Source of the DNA: CBDDFN01 sp965227065
GTDB taxonomy: Bacteria; Pseudomonadota; Alphaproteobacteria; SPJN01
Assembly (NCBI GenBank): GCA_965227065.1
Contig: CBDDFN010000020.1
Coordinates: 62,001-126,000, forward strand
Length of the DNA: 64,000 nucleotides
Reading direction: 5' to 3'
How positions within the stretch are numbered: position 1 is the stretch's first letter; every line of letters begins with the position of its first letter. The notes below the pieces were generated by a model that was not told the DNA's origin, made no database searches, and saw only the letters and a list, made by a program, of their open reading frames with translations. Position numbers and translations under genes: made by a program. This document shows, piece after piece, positions 38,888 to 47,289 of the stretch.

Positions 38888-40503
38888 TGCGTGATCCCAA
38901 AGACGCCCAGCAGCGCCTAGAGGCGATGAAGTCCGACCGCTCGAATTATGAGACGGTGTGGGAAAAGATCGCTGGTGTGGTGCGTCCGATCCGCGAAGAG
39001 TTTGTCCAGACCCCGACTGAGGGAACACGGCGGGGTCGCAAGATTTACGACTCCACCGGAATCATGGCGAATGACAATCTCGCCGCCGGTATCTATGGGG
39101 CCATGTCAAACCCGGCCAATAAGTGGATGGGGCTTCGCGCGGCTGACCCTGAGTTAAACGAGCGCTCCGAGGTTCGGGAAGCCCTGGATGACGCGGCTGA
39201 TACGCTGCTGGCGTCCTTCGGCACTGGGGTCACAAAGTTCTATAACGAAATCCCCACGCTCTATGCGGATGTGGCGGCTTTCGGAACAGCGGTTCACTAT
39301 TCGGCTGAGCGGCCTTCGGGTGGCGGCATTCTGGACAAGGTTATGCCTTTGTCCGAATGTTTTATCGCCGCCAATGAAGACGACGATGTTGATACGCTCT
39401 ACCGCGAATACAAAATGACCGCGCGGCAGATCGTGTCCCAATGGGGCATGAAGGCCCATCCGAAAACACGGGACATAGCGGAGAAAAACCCGCATCAGAA
39501 ATGCACAATCCTGCATCTGGTTGAGCCCAACAAGGACTTCAAGGAAGGCGCACTAGGCCCCAAGGGCATGGCCTTTCTGAGCCAGTATATCGAGCTTGAT
39601 CACCGCTCAACTGTCCATGTTGGCGGGTATGAGGAATTTCCCTATCAAGTGCCGCGCTGGGCCTTGGCATCGGGTGAACTGTATGGCCGGGGCCGGGGCG
39701 AGCAAGCCCTGTCAGACCTTCAACAGCTTCAAGCGATGGTCAAGACGAACATTCGGGCCGGTCAGATGGTTGCTGATCCGCCTTTGCTGGGGCCGGATGA
39801 GGGCGCAATCAAGGTTGCACGGCTTTATGCTGGGGGCTACACGCCCGGTGCTGTGAGCCGGAATGGCCGTCAATTGGTGTTCCCGCTTTCCACGGGCGGG
39901 AATGTGCCTGTCACCCTTGAAATGGTGCAGGATATCAAGATCCAGATTCGAGAGGCGTTCTTTGCCTCTTTGCTGATGATGGCCGACCGCGCGGATATGA
40001 CCGCGACCGAGGTCCTTCAGCGGCAAGAAGAAAAAATGCGCCTGCTTGGCCCCAATCTGGGCCGTATCCAGGCTGAGTTCCTTTCGCCTTTGATCAAGCG
40101 CCGGTTCAATATGCTGGTGCGCACGGGCGACATTCCGCGTGAGATGTTCCCGCCCGAACTGGCCGGACAATCGATCGAGATTGAATATGTCTCACCGCTG
40201 GTGAAACAGCAGCGCGCCGCTGAGGCGCTGAGCGTCACACGGACCATCGAAACGATTGGCGGCATGTCACAGATGTTCCCCGGCGTTCTCGACCTTGTGG
40301 ATGAGGATGAGGCGGGCCGGAGAATTGCTGAGGGCTATGGTGCCCCGGCGTCGATCCTGCGGGGTCAGGATGAGGTGGCGGCACTGCGTGAGGCCCGTCA
40401 GCAACAAGAGCAGATGATGCAAATGGCTGCGATGGCCGAGCCTGTCGCCGGTGCGATGGATAAGGGCGCTTCGGCAATTCAGAAACTACAGGGCGGTCAA
40501 TGA
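38887..40503 (+). CDS. Head-to-tail connector (portal) protein
   Basis: 538 residues, matching the podovirus head-tail connecting protein family. MRDPKDAQQRLEAMKSDRSN, later PANKWMGLRAADPELN, and the C-terminal MTATEVLQRQEEKMRLLGPN block are hallmark regions. It forms the dodecameric portal for DNA entry. The C-terminus is Gln/Met-rich. It overlaps both neighbours by 1-4 bp. Confidence 0.95.
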   Translation: MRDPKDAQQRLEAMKSDRSNYETVWEKIAGVVRPIREEFVQTPTEGTRRGRKIYDSTGIMANDNLAAGIYGAMSNPANKWMGLRAADPELNERSEVREALDDAADTLLASFGTGVTKFYNEIPTLYADVAAFGTAVHYSAERPSGGGILDKVMPLSECFIAANEDDDVDTLYREYKMTARQIVSQWGMKAHPKTRDIAEKNPHQKCTILHLVEPNKDFKEGALGPKGMAFLSQYIELDHRSTVHVGGYEEFPYQVPRWALASGELYGRGRGEQALSDLQQLQAMVKTNIRAGQMVADPPLLGPDEGAIKVARLYAGGYTPGAVSRNGRQLVFPLSTGGNVPVTLEMVQDIKIQIREAFFASLLMMADRADMTATEVLQRQEEKMRLLGPNLGRIQAEFLSPLIKRRFNMLVRTGDIPREMFPPELAGQSIEIEYVSPLVKQQRAAEALSVTRTIETIGGMSQMFPGVLDLVDEDEAGRRIAEGYGAPASILRGQDEVAALREARQQQEQMMQMAAMAEPVAGAMDKGASAIQKLQGGQ

Positions 40504-40787
40504 AGCTTCTGACGGAACTTCTCAGGGATCTGTGGGGCAATCGCGCGGTTGATGTGGCGCGGTCCTATCAGACCTCGATTGGATCAGAACCACTCGCGCT
40601 GCGGGACATGGCGTTCTTTTGCAATGTCGGCCAGCCGATTGAGGGGGAGACAGAATTTGCGCGCGGTGTGGAAGAGGGCAAAAGACAGGCCTTTCTTCAC
40701 ATCGCCCAAATGATCCGGCTGAACCCGGATGACTTTGCACCATTGGTGTTTGATGAAAACTATCACAGGGAAACCTTAGATGACTGA
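40500..40787 (+). CDS. Bbp19-like phage protein
   Basis: 95 residues. LALRDMAFFCNVGQP followed by EFARGVEEGKRQAFLHIAQM and a final LNPDDFAPL resemble the Bbp19 family first noted in Bordetella phage BPP-1 and found next to portal and scaffold genes in podoviruses. Function unknown. Confidence 0.68.
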   Translation: MKLLTELLRDLWGNRAVDVARSYQTSIGSEPLALRDMAFFCNVGQPIEGETEFARGVEEGKRQAFLHIAQMIRLNPDDFAPLVFDENYHRETLDD

Positions 40788-41676
40788 TGAAAACGGGTCC
40801 GCAGCAGCGGGCAACCCGGAGGGACAAACCGCCCCTTCGGGCGAAACTCCCCAGAGCGCAGCCGATGCGCTCACCACGCAAACCGCCCAGCCCGCCTTTG
40901 GACAACTGGACGAGAACTATCAGCAATTGGTGGACAAGAAGGGCTGGAAACAGCCCGCCGATGCCATCAAGAGCTATGCCGAACTGGAGAAATTTGTCGG
41001 CCAGGACCGCCTTGCTCCGCCTCCCGAAGGCGAAGAACTCGCCAATTGGGCCGGGTGGGAAAAGCTTGGCGTGCCCCAGGACGCAAACGGCTATGAACTC
41101 CAGCGCCCGGAACTGCCCGAGGGCATTCCCTATGATGAGGGCCTTGAGTCCACAGCCAAGGACGCCGCGGCCTATCTCAAGCTTGCCCCGTGGCAGCTTC
41201 AAGGTGTTCTGGACACTTATGCGCGCCATCAGGTTTCGCAAATCGCCGAGGCTCAACAGCAGGCGCAAGCCCAATGGCAACAGACCCAATCGGAACTCAA
41301 GACCAATTGGGGCAATGACTATGACAAGAACATGCGCAGCGCCCAGCGTTTTGCGCGGTTCCTCGCCCCCGATCTTCCGCAAGAGAAGGTGGGTCAACTG
41401 ATTGACACGCTTTCCGCGACGGTTGGTGAGGCGGCTTTGTTCCAGCGTTTTGCGGCGCTTGGAACTGAGGTTTCAGAAGACAATCTCGTGACCGGCAACG
41501 CCCCCGAAGGTTTTGCAATGACCCCGGAAAAGGCCAAGGCCGAACTCGAACAGATCAACTCTAACCCCGAAAACGTCAAGATCATGCAAGACAAGCGGCA
41601 CCCCGGATACAAAGCGTTGATGGATAAGCGCCGCGCTCTTTATGACACAGCCTATCCCGGCACTGTCGGGCAGTGA
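40780..41676 (+). CDS. Scaffolding protein
   Basis: 298 residues, acidic and Gln-rich. An unstructured N-terminus (residues 1-45) is followed by long helices (IAEAQQQAQAQWQQTQSELK; WGNDYDKNMRSAQRFARFLA). The C-terminal region PGYKALMDKRRALYDTAYPG is typical of podovirus scaffold proteins. It lies between portal and capsid genes as expected. It is removed from the prohead during maturation. Confidence 0.88.
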   Translation: MTDENGSAAAGNPEGQTAPSGETPQSAADALTTQTAQPAFGQLDENYQQLVDKKGWKQPADAIKSYAELEKFVGQDRLAPPPEGEELANWAGWEKLGVPQDANGYELQRPELPEGIPYDEGLESTAKDAAAYLKLAPWQLQGVLDTYARHQVSQIAEAQQQAQAQWQQTQSELKTNWGNDYDKNMRSAQRFARFLAPDLPQEKVGQLIDTLSATVGEAALFQRFAALGTEVSEDNLVTGNAPEGFAMTPEKAKAELEQINSNPENVKIMQDKRHPGYKALMDKRRALYDTAYPGTVGQ

Positions 41677-41757
41677 GGACAAGGGAAACCCCCTCTGACA
41701 GCAGGGTAAAGACCGCCGCCTGACCCGGGCGTTAAACGGCAAGACGGGTCCATTTGC

Positions 41758-41782
41758 AAGGTCGCTTCGAGCGGCCTTTTTT
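41758..41782 (+). terminator. Hairpin terminator between scaffold and capsid genes
   Basis: AAGGTCGCT (41758-41766) pairs with AGCGGCCTT (41770-41778) over a TCG loop, with T's at 41777-41782. Partial termination here would allow separate control of capsid expression. Confidence 0.75.
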
Positions 41783-41837
41783 CGTGGGCAACCCCTCTGA
41801 CGAAACCAAACCCTTTGTTTTTGTTGGAGGAAACGCA

Positions 41838-42707
41838 ATGTCGTTTCAAATTCTCAATGCGAGCGTTACCGAATACAAGGATAGCGTCTACATGCTGCTT
41901 GCGCAGCGTGACTCGCGCTTCCGTATGGCTGTCACTGAAGACAGCTACACGGGTGAGGCCGGTGTTCCAGTTGAGCAGTTCGGCTCGGTGGACGCCAGTC
42001 AAGTCACGTCCCGTTATGCGGATATCACCCCGACCGATATCACCCAAGATCGGCGCTGGGTCTATCCCGAAGACTGGGACATTGCCCTTTTCTGTGACAG
42101 CTTTGACAAGCTGCGCGTGAACATCGAGCCGCAAGGCCCGTTTGTCACCCGCACCGTTGAAAGCCTGAACCGCAAGATTGATGACACCATCATCACTGCT
42201 TTGACGGGTACGGCCAAGGCGGGCAAGTCCGGTACGTCGAACAAGACCCTTTCGGCGGCTGAAACTGTCACTTCAAGCTCTGTCGGCCTGACCGCCGCCA
42301 AGTTGAAAGAGGCAAAGAAAAAGCTGATGGCGGCTGAGGTCGATGTGGAAAACGATCCCATCTACTGCGCCATTTCGGCGGAACAGCATGACAACCTTCT
42401 GAACCAGATTGAAGTCACCTCGACCGACTTCAACAGCCGCCCCGTCTTTGACGATGACGGCATGGTGAAGCGTTGGCTTGGCATCAACTTCATTCACTCG
42501 GAACGCCTGACGACTGCCTCGTCTGAGCGCGTCAATCCGATGTGGGTGCGGTCCGGTATGCACCTTGGCATCTGGAACGATATCAACACTGATATTGCTC
42601 CCCGCAAGGACAAGCAGGGCCATCCGATCCAGGTTTACGCCAAGCTTACTCTTGGGGCCGTGCGCCTTGAAGAGAAGAAGGTCGTCAAAATCCTCAACGC
42701 TGAATAA
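41838..42707 (+). CDS. Major capsid protein
   Basis: 289 residues from the ATG at 41838 (MSFQILNASVTEYKDSVYML, with GGAGGAAACGCA upstream). The frame upstream is only the leader with the terminator. Blocks SRYADITPTDITQDRRWVYP, IYCAISAEQHDNLLNQIEVT and KRWLGINFIHSERL are typical of the HK97-fold capsid proteins of this podovirus group. No maturation protease is seen, so the T7-like, non-cleaved route is likely. Confidence 0.92.
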   Translation: MSFQILNASVTEYKDSVYMLLAQRDSRFRMAVTEDSYTGEAGVPVEQFGSVDASQVTSRYADITPTDITQDRRWVYPEDWDIALFCDSFDKLRVNIEPQGPFVTRTVESLNRKIDDTIITALTGTAKAGKSGTSNKTLSAAETVTSSSVGLTAAKLKEAKKKLMAAEVDVENDPIYCAISAEQHDNLLNQIEVTSTDFNSRPVFDDDGMVKRWLGINFIHSERLTTASSERVNPMWVRSGMHLGIWNDINTDIAPRKDKQGHPIQVYAKLTLGAVRLEEKKVVKILNAE

Positions 42708-42719
42708 GGAGCATGACCT

Positions 42720-43223
42720 ATGGCTGCTGAAGACCTGAGCGGGTCGCTTGTCCGCACGAATGTGGAAGCGACCCCCATTGTGCGCGTGAACTCCAGCCTT
42801 GCTGGCGGGCGCGTGCATTATTTCATCGACACGGTTGAGGTGACCGCTGCTGCGGAAGCCAACTCAACCTACACGCTTGGCATTAGCATTCCTTCGAATG
42901 CGATCATTCTTCCGGGTTCAACCCTGTATTGGGATGACCTGGACGCAGCGGGCTCGCCGACGCTCGATATTGGGATTAAATCGCCCAATTCGACGTTTAC
43001 CGCCGACGCCGATGCCCTGAATGATGGTCTTGATTGTACCTCAGCCGGTTCGGCTGCGGTTCTCAAGACGCCCATCACCATGCTTGGCACACCGCTTTGG
43101 GACTATGTGAACGGCGTCACTGCTGATCCCCAAGAGTTGGTGGACGTGTATGTGTCTCTCGTTGATGCCGCTGCCTCCCTTGGTGGCACGGTGACCCTGT
43201 ACCTTGAGTATGTGGTTGACTAA
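42720..43223 (+). CDS. Putative head decoration protein
   Basis: 167 residues, all-beta and hydrophobic in alternation (AAAEANSTYTLGISIPSNAI; ILPGSTLYWDDLDAAGSPTL). Its position 12 bp after the capsid gene and the same length class as known capsid-following proteins suggest a decoration or minor capsid protein. No enzymatic motif. Confidence 0.68.
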   Translation: MAAEDLSGSLVRTNVEATPIVRVNSSLAGGRVHYFIDTVEVTAAAEANSTYTLGISIPSNAIILPGSTLYWDDLDAAGSPTLDIGIKSPNSTFTADADALNDGLDCTSAGSAAVLKTPITMLGTPLWDYVNGVTADPQELVDVYVSLVDAAASLGGTVTLYLEYVVD

Positions 43224-43228
43224 TGGGC

Positions 43229-43257
43229 AGGGGGCTTCGGCCCCCTCCCTCCTTTTT
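43229..43257 (+). terminator. TTCG-capped hairpin after the capsid genes
   Basis: GGGGGC (43230-43235), TTCG loop, GCCCCC (43240-43245), then TCCCTCC and TTTTT at 43253-43257. The T-run is offset by 7 bases, so it may be a weak terminator or a message-stabilising hairpin. Confidence 0.5.
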
Positions 43258-43267
43258 GGAGTGAGAC

Positions 43268-43459
43268 ATGGCTACCAAAACCTACACCTATGATTCACAG
43301 GACACGTCAAACGACATTGCCACCGGGACGGGTTCGGCTGTGTCGAACGGCATTGTCCTTGTGGAGATTGAAGACGGCACCACGCGGCAAGACGCTATTC
43401 TCGGCCTCTACCGCATTATTCAGCATTTGCACGAACTGCGCGCTGACACGGTGACCTGA
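43268..43459 (+). CDS. Small virion-module protein
   Basis: 63 residues (MATKTYTYDSQDTSNDIATG ... DAILGLYRIIQHLHELRADT). Similar short proteins precede tail tubular protein A in related phages. Shares one base with the next gene. Function unknown. Confidence 0.65.
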   Translation: MATKTYTYDSQDTSNDIATGTGSAVSNGIVLVEIEDGTTRQDAILGLYRIIQHLHELRADTVT

Positions 43460-44067
43460 TGGCGAGCCTGGCGGACTATTCCGAGGCCGGTATCTGTAAT
43501 GCCGCTCTGCGCTTTCTTGGCGTGAAGCCCATTACAGACCTGTCAGATAATACGGTTGAGGCCCGCCAGTGCCGCGACGCCTATCCCCGCTTGCGGGATT
43601 TTGTTCTCAAGGCCCATCCGTGGAACTTTGCTAAAAAGCGGGCTCAACTCGCAGCGAGCGGCACGGCTCCGGCCTTTGAGTATGAAAAAGCATTCCCCCT
43701 CCCCGAAGACTGCCTTCAGGTGGTTACGATTCCCTATCTTGATGAAAACCAACTGCCTTGGGAGGTGGAGCGCCACGAGGACGCACAGGCCATTCTGTGC
43801 AATGCCGACGCGCCCTTGAATATCAAATATGTTTTCCGGGCAACCGATCCGCAGCAATTCTCCCCCATCTTTGTTCAGGCTCTCGTCTATCTGATCGCCA
43901 ATGAAATCGCGCCGCTTTTGACCCAAAGCTCTGTCAAGTCCGACCGGGCCTTGACCCTTCATGAGAAGGCGATGGAAGCGGCTATGGCGCGCGATGCGCA
44001 AGAGCATGGCTTTGAAAAATATCAGGATGGGTCATGGAACGCTGCGCGGGATTATTTCGGGGGCTAG
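43459..44067 (+). CDS. Tail tubular protein A-like (gp11-type adaptor)
   Basis: 202 residues. YSEAGICNAALRFLGVKPIT, then RQCRDAYPRLRDFVLKAHPW followed by NFAKKRAQLA, is the consensus of tail tubular protein A/adaptor proteins of T7-like phages. It joins the portal to the tail nozzle. It lies directly before the hub gene. Confidence 0.92.
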   Translation: MASLADYSEAGICNAALRFLGVKPITDLSDNTVEARQCRDAYPRLRDFVLKAHPWNFAKKRAQLAASGTAPAFEYEKAFPLPEDCLQVVTIPYLDENQLPWEVERHEDAQAILCNADAPLNIKYVFRATDPQQFSPIFVQALVYLIANEIAPLLTQSSVKSDRALTLHEKAMEAAMARDAQEHGFEKYQDGSWNAARDYFGG

Positions 44068-45519
44068 ATGCCGCGCTTTTCAACCATGCAGAACAGCTTC
44101 ACGTCCGGGGAGTTGTCGCCGTCCATGTACGGGCGGACCGATCACGTCAAATATCAGAACGGGTGTAAAGAGGTCACAAACTTTCTCATCATCCCCCAAG
44201 GTGGTTTGACGCGGCGTCCGGGGTTTCAGTACATCGCCGCCGCGAAGAATGCGGACAAGAAATGCCGCCTTATCCCGTTTCAGTTCTCCATCACCCAGGC
44301 CTATGTGCTGGAGTTTGGAGACAGCTATATCCGGTTTTACAAAGACGGCGGGCAAATCGTTGACCCCAACACTCTTGCGGTGATCGAGGTTTCTTCACCG
44401 TGGGACGAGGGAGAGATTTTCAATCTGACTTTCGTGCAATCGGCGGATCAGATGTTTATCGCTCACCCAGACCATGCGCCAAGGGTGTTGAGCCGCACGT
44501 CTCATACCGACTGGACGTTGAGCGAGTTTGAATATCGAAACGGCCCATTCCGGGCGCGGAACACGACAGACACCACGCTTTCCGTCTCCGCCACTACGGG
44601 AACCGGGCTGACTATGACGGCTTCGGCTGATGTGTTTTCACCGGGTCATGTCGGGGTTCTGTTTAAACTTGAAGAGCAGGATTTGGGGGAATATGAGCAA
44701 TGGGAAGCCGCTGAGGGATACACCTCTGGCGATCACGTCTTGAACAATGGGCGGATTTACGAGGCGCAGAACACAGAGAGTGCAGGCCCACAACCGCCAG
44801 TCCATACCGAGGGCACACAAGCCGATGGCGGCGGTTCGGATCATGTCAAATGGAAGTATCTGCACTCCGGCTTCGGGATTGTGAAAATCACCCAGTACAT
44901 CTCGCCCACCGAAGTGCTTTGTGATGTTCAGGAAGTGACGACCGGCGTTGATGCTGTCTTGCCTGAGACGGTAACGCCATCGGGCACGGCGCACACCAGC
45001 ACAACCAAATGGAGCGAGGGTGCGTGGTCGGACATTCGGGGCTATCCCCGTGCCATAGCGTTCTTTGAACAGCGCCTGGTGTTCGGGGGGACAAGCACTG
45101 ATCCGCAGCAAATCTGGGCAAGCCAGATCAATGACTTTCCCAATTTTCTCGAGGGCACGCTGGACACGGACGCCTATTCCTATGTGTTGACTTCGGGGAC
45201 CGGGAAATCCCGGCCCGTTAACGCTGTAAAGTATCTGACCGCAGGCCGGACCCTGATTGCCCACACAACGGGCGGGGAGACGGTTGTGTCGTCCTCTGAT
45301 CTGAACGGGGTTGTGACACCTTCCAATATCACGGCGCGCAACCAGACGGACGTGGGGGCGGGCAGCGCCCAGCCTGTTGCAGTTGACTCTGTTGTCCTGA
45401 CGGGAAGCCGGTCAAACCGGCGCTTGCATGAAATCCTCTTCTCGTTCGAGCAAGACCGCTATGTCTCGCCCGACCTCACCATTCTCGCCGATCACATTAC
45501 CAAGCCGGAGCCAAGCTGA
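44068..45519 (+). CDS. Tail hub/nozzle protein (gp12-type), N-terminal part of a split gene
   Basis: 483 residues. The start (MPRFSTMQNSFTSGELSPSM; EVTNFLIIPQGGLTRRPGFQ) is that of the tail tubular B/hub family, usually about 750-800 residues. An inserted module at about 210-275 (EQWEAAEGYTSGDHVLNNGR) resembles a CBM5/12-type carbohydrate-binding domain. The frame stops after FEQDRYVSPDLTILADHITK, where the family would normally continue. The continuation is encoded at 45908. Confidence 0.85.
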   Translation: MPRFSTMQNSFTSGELSPSMYGRTDHVKYQNGCKEVTNFLIIPQGGLTRRPGFQYIAAAKNADKKCRLIPFQFSITQAYVLEFGDSYIRFYKDGGQIVDPNTLAVIEVSSPWDEGEIFNLTFVQSADQMFIAHPDHAPRVLSRTSHTDWTLSEFEYRNGPFRARNTTDTTLSVSATTGTGLTMTASADVFSPGHVGVLFKLEEQDLGEYEQWEAAEGYTSGDHVLNNGRIYEAQNTESAGPQPPVHTEGTQADGGGSDHVKWKYLHSGFGIVKITQYISPTEVLCDVQEVTTGVDAVLPETVTPSGTAHTSTTKWSEGAWSDIRGYPRAIAFFEQRLVFGGTSTDPQQIWASQINDFPNFLEGTLDTDAYSYVLTSGTGKSRPVNAVKYLTAGRTLIAHTTGGETVVSSSDLNGVVTPSNITARNQTDVGAGSAQPVAVDSVVLTGSRSNRRLHEILFSFEQDRYVSPDLTILADHITKPEPS

Positions 45520-45911
45520 TGGCCAATGCACTGTATGACACCTTCAAAAAGTCCCTGATGGATGAGGGGCATGATCTTGAGGCCGACACGCTCAAAATGG
45601 CGCTGATTGATTCCAGTTACACCTATTCCGCCTCTCACTCGCAATTGTCCGACTTCTCGTCGGCGGTTGTCGGCACGGCTGTGACCATGACCAATGTTGC
45701 GGTGAGCGGAAAGAACGTGGACTGCGATGATGTGGCTTTTACCGGCGTCACGGGGAATACTGTTGTGGGCTTCATTGTCTATAACGACACGCACGCCGAT
45801 GATGCGCCGATTGCCTACTTTGACACGGGGATTTCCGGCTTTCCCGTTACCACGCCCTCATCGGCTGACATTACAATCCAGATCAACGCATCGGGCCTGT
45901 TTGATCTATGA
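45519..45911 (+). CDS. Virion protein inserted within the hub gene
   Basis: 130 residues. MANALYDTFKKSLMDEGHDL opens, then VAVSGKNVDCDDVAFTGVTG, APIAYFDTGISG and ADITIQINASGLFDL. This pattern belongs to a common phage beta-sandwich protein, probably virion-associated. It starts at the hub N-part stop (TGATG) and overlaps the C-part start (ATGA), so all three are translated in step. Confidence 0.7.
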   Translation: MANALYDTFKKSLMDEGHDLEADTLKMALIDSSYTYSASHSQLSDFSSAVVGTAVTMTNVAVSGKNVDCDDVAFTGVTGNTVVGFIVYNDTHADDAPIAYFDTGISGFPVTTPSSADITIQINASGLFDL

Positions 45912-46852
45912 CGGATTACCCCGCCCCGCATTTGACGAATGCGCAGGCGTTCTATGCGTTCACTATCGACGCGGCGACGAACCATGCGGCTCCGGTTCTG
46001 TCCAATACCTCTACTCCTTACGGGACAGAGGCATTTGTTTCACGACCGGCAACGGGCATTACATCAATGGTGTGGGTGGAAGAGCCCTACCGGCTTTTGT
46101 GGTGTGTCCGGTCTGACGGCAAGGCCGTGCTGATGACCTACCGGCGTGATCAGGATGTAGTGGCCTGGCAAAGAGTTGAAACGGATGGGGCGATTGAAAG
46201 CCTGACCGTTATCCCTACTGAAAACGGGGCGTCTGATGAGGTCTGGGCATCGATCAAGCGAACGGTCAACGGCGCAACGGTGCGATATATCGAGCGCATG
46301 GCACAGCCCCATGATCCGACTGATCAGGACGACAAGTCCGGCGCGATTTATCTTGATTCCAGCCTGACCTATTCAGGCGCTGCGACCGACACATTCTCTG
46401 GGCTGTCTCATCTTGAGGGCGAGACGGTTCAGGTCTGGGGCGATGGGGCGCGTCTGGCGGATGTAACGGTTTCTGGTGGGCAGATCACGGTAAGCGAGTC
46501 GGTGGCCGATCTTGTTGTGGGCCTGGGCTATACGTCCCGCGTCAAGACGATGCGCCACCATGCAGAGCTTAAAAGCGGTTCACCGCAAGGGCGCTACAAG
46601 CGCATTCACCGCACCACACTGCGCCTGAAGGACAGTCAGGGCGGCAGGGTTGGCAGGGAAACATTACAGCCGATTGTATTTCGGGATGGCGACGATCCTT
46701 TGGACAGTTCGGCCCCGCTTTTTACCGGGGACCGGCGCGTTCAGATTGACGAAGGCTTTGACCGGGAGGGCCAGATCACATTGGAGTGTGATGGTCCTGA
46801 GCCCTTTACCCTGACGGCCCTTATTCACGAATTGATGGTTGGAGACGACTGA
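45908..46852 (+). CDS. Tail hub protein, C-terminal part of the split gene
   Basis: 314 residues. After about 45 novel residues the hub consensus resumes at GITSMVWVEEPYRLLWCVRS and continues through DGKAVLMTYRRDQDVVAWQR, VRYIERMAQPHDP and the C-terminal beta domain. Together with 44068-45519 it sums to 797 residues, the normal hub length. The two parts may assemble into one functional nozzle protein. Confidence 0.8.
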   Translation: MTDYPAPHLTNAQAFYAFTIDAATNHAAPVLSNTSTPYGTEAFVSRPATGITSMVWVEEPYRLLWCVRSDGKAVLMTYRRDQDVVAWQRVETDGAIESLTVIPTENGASDEVWASIKRTVNGATVRYIERMAQPHDPTDQDDKSGAIYLDSSLTYSGAATDTFSGLSHLEGETVQVWGDGARLADVTVSGGQITVSESVADLVVGLGYTSRVKTMRHHAELKSGSPQGRYKRIHRTTLRLKDSQGGRVGRETLQPIVFRDGDDPLDSSAPLFTGDRRVQIDEGFDREGQITLECDGPEPFTLTALIHELMVGDD

Positions 46853-47289
46853 TGTGCGCGCCGGGGCTTTCATCCATTCTGGGAATGGTTCAGCAAAACC
46901 AGCAGTCCAAGTTTCAAGCGCAAAGTCTTGAGGCACAGGCCAAGCAAGAGCAGATGAACGCCGCCGAGCAGACCAATAGGTTTGCCCGGAATGCTGAACG
47001 GCAGGTGGCCCGCGTTCGGGCCCTGCAAAGTGGTGAGGCAATCAATACGGGTGCCGGGTCTCCTTTGCTTGTGGCCGAGCAGATCGCAAAAGACCTTGAG
47101 CTTGACCGGCTGACAATCGGGCATGGGGCGCAAACGCGGGCCAATTCACTGAGCGCGCAGGCTGACGCGGTTCGTGTGGCGGCACGGCAGGATTTGGCTA
47201 TCGGCGCAATTAACACGGCGGCTGATGCTTTGCTTTTCGGCACAAACCTTTCAATCATGGGCCAGCGGGCCGGGAAGAGCCTTATCTGA
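46852..47289 (+). CDS. Internal virion protein B-like (gp14-type)
   Basis: 145 residues, Ala/Gln-rich helices (MVQQNQQSKFQAQSLEAQAK; RQVARVRALQSGEAINTGAG). The GAGSPLLVAEQIAKDLELDR region and the gene's place after the hub correspond to the T7 gp14-like ejection protein that forms a pore in the outer membrane. One-base overlaps at both ends. Confidence 0.8.
   Translation: MCAPGLSSILGMVQQNQQSKFQAQSLEAQAKQEQMNAAEQTNRFARNAERQVARVRALQSGEAINTGAGSPLLVAEQIAKDLELDRLTIGHGAQTRANSLSAQADAVRVAARQDLAIGAINTAADALLFGTNLSIMGQRAGKSLI

Noticed and set aside
42869..43090. Minus-strand frames inside late genes, and similar long frames opposite most genes
   Set aside because: They are open because of codon composition in G+C-rich genes, lack ribosome sites and mirror well-supported genes.
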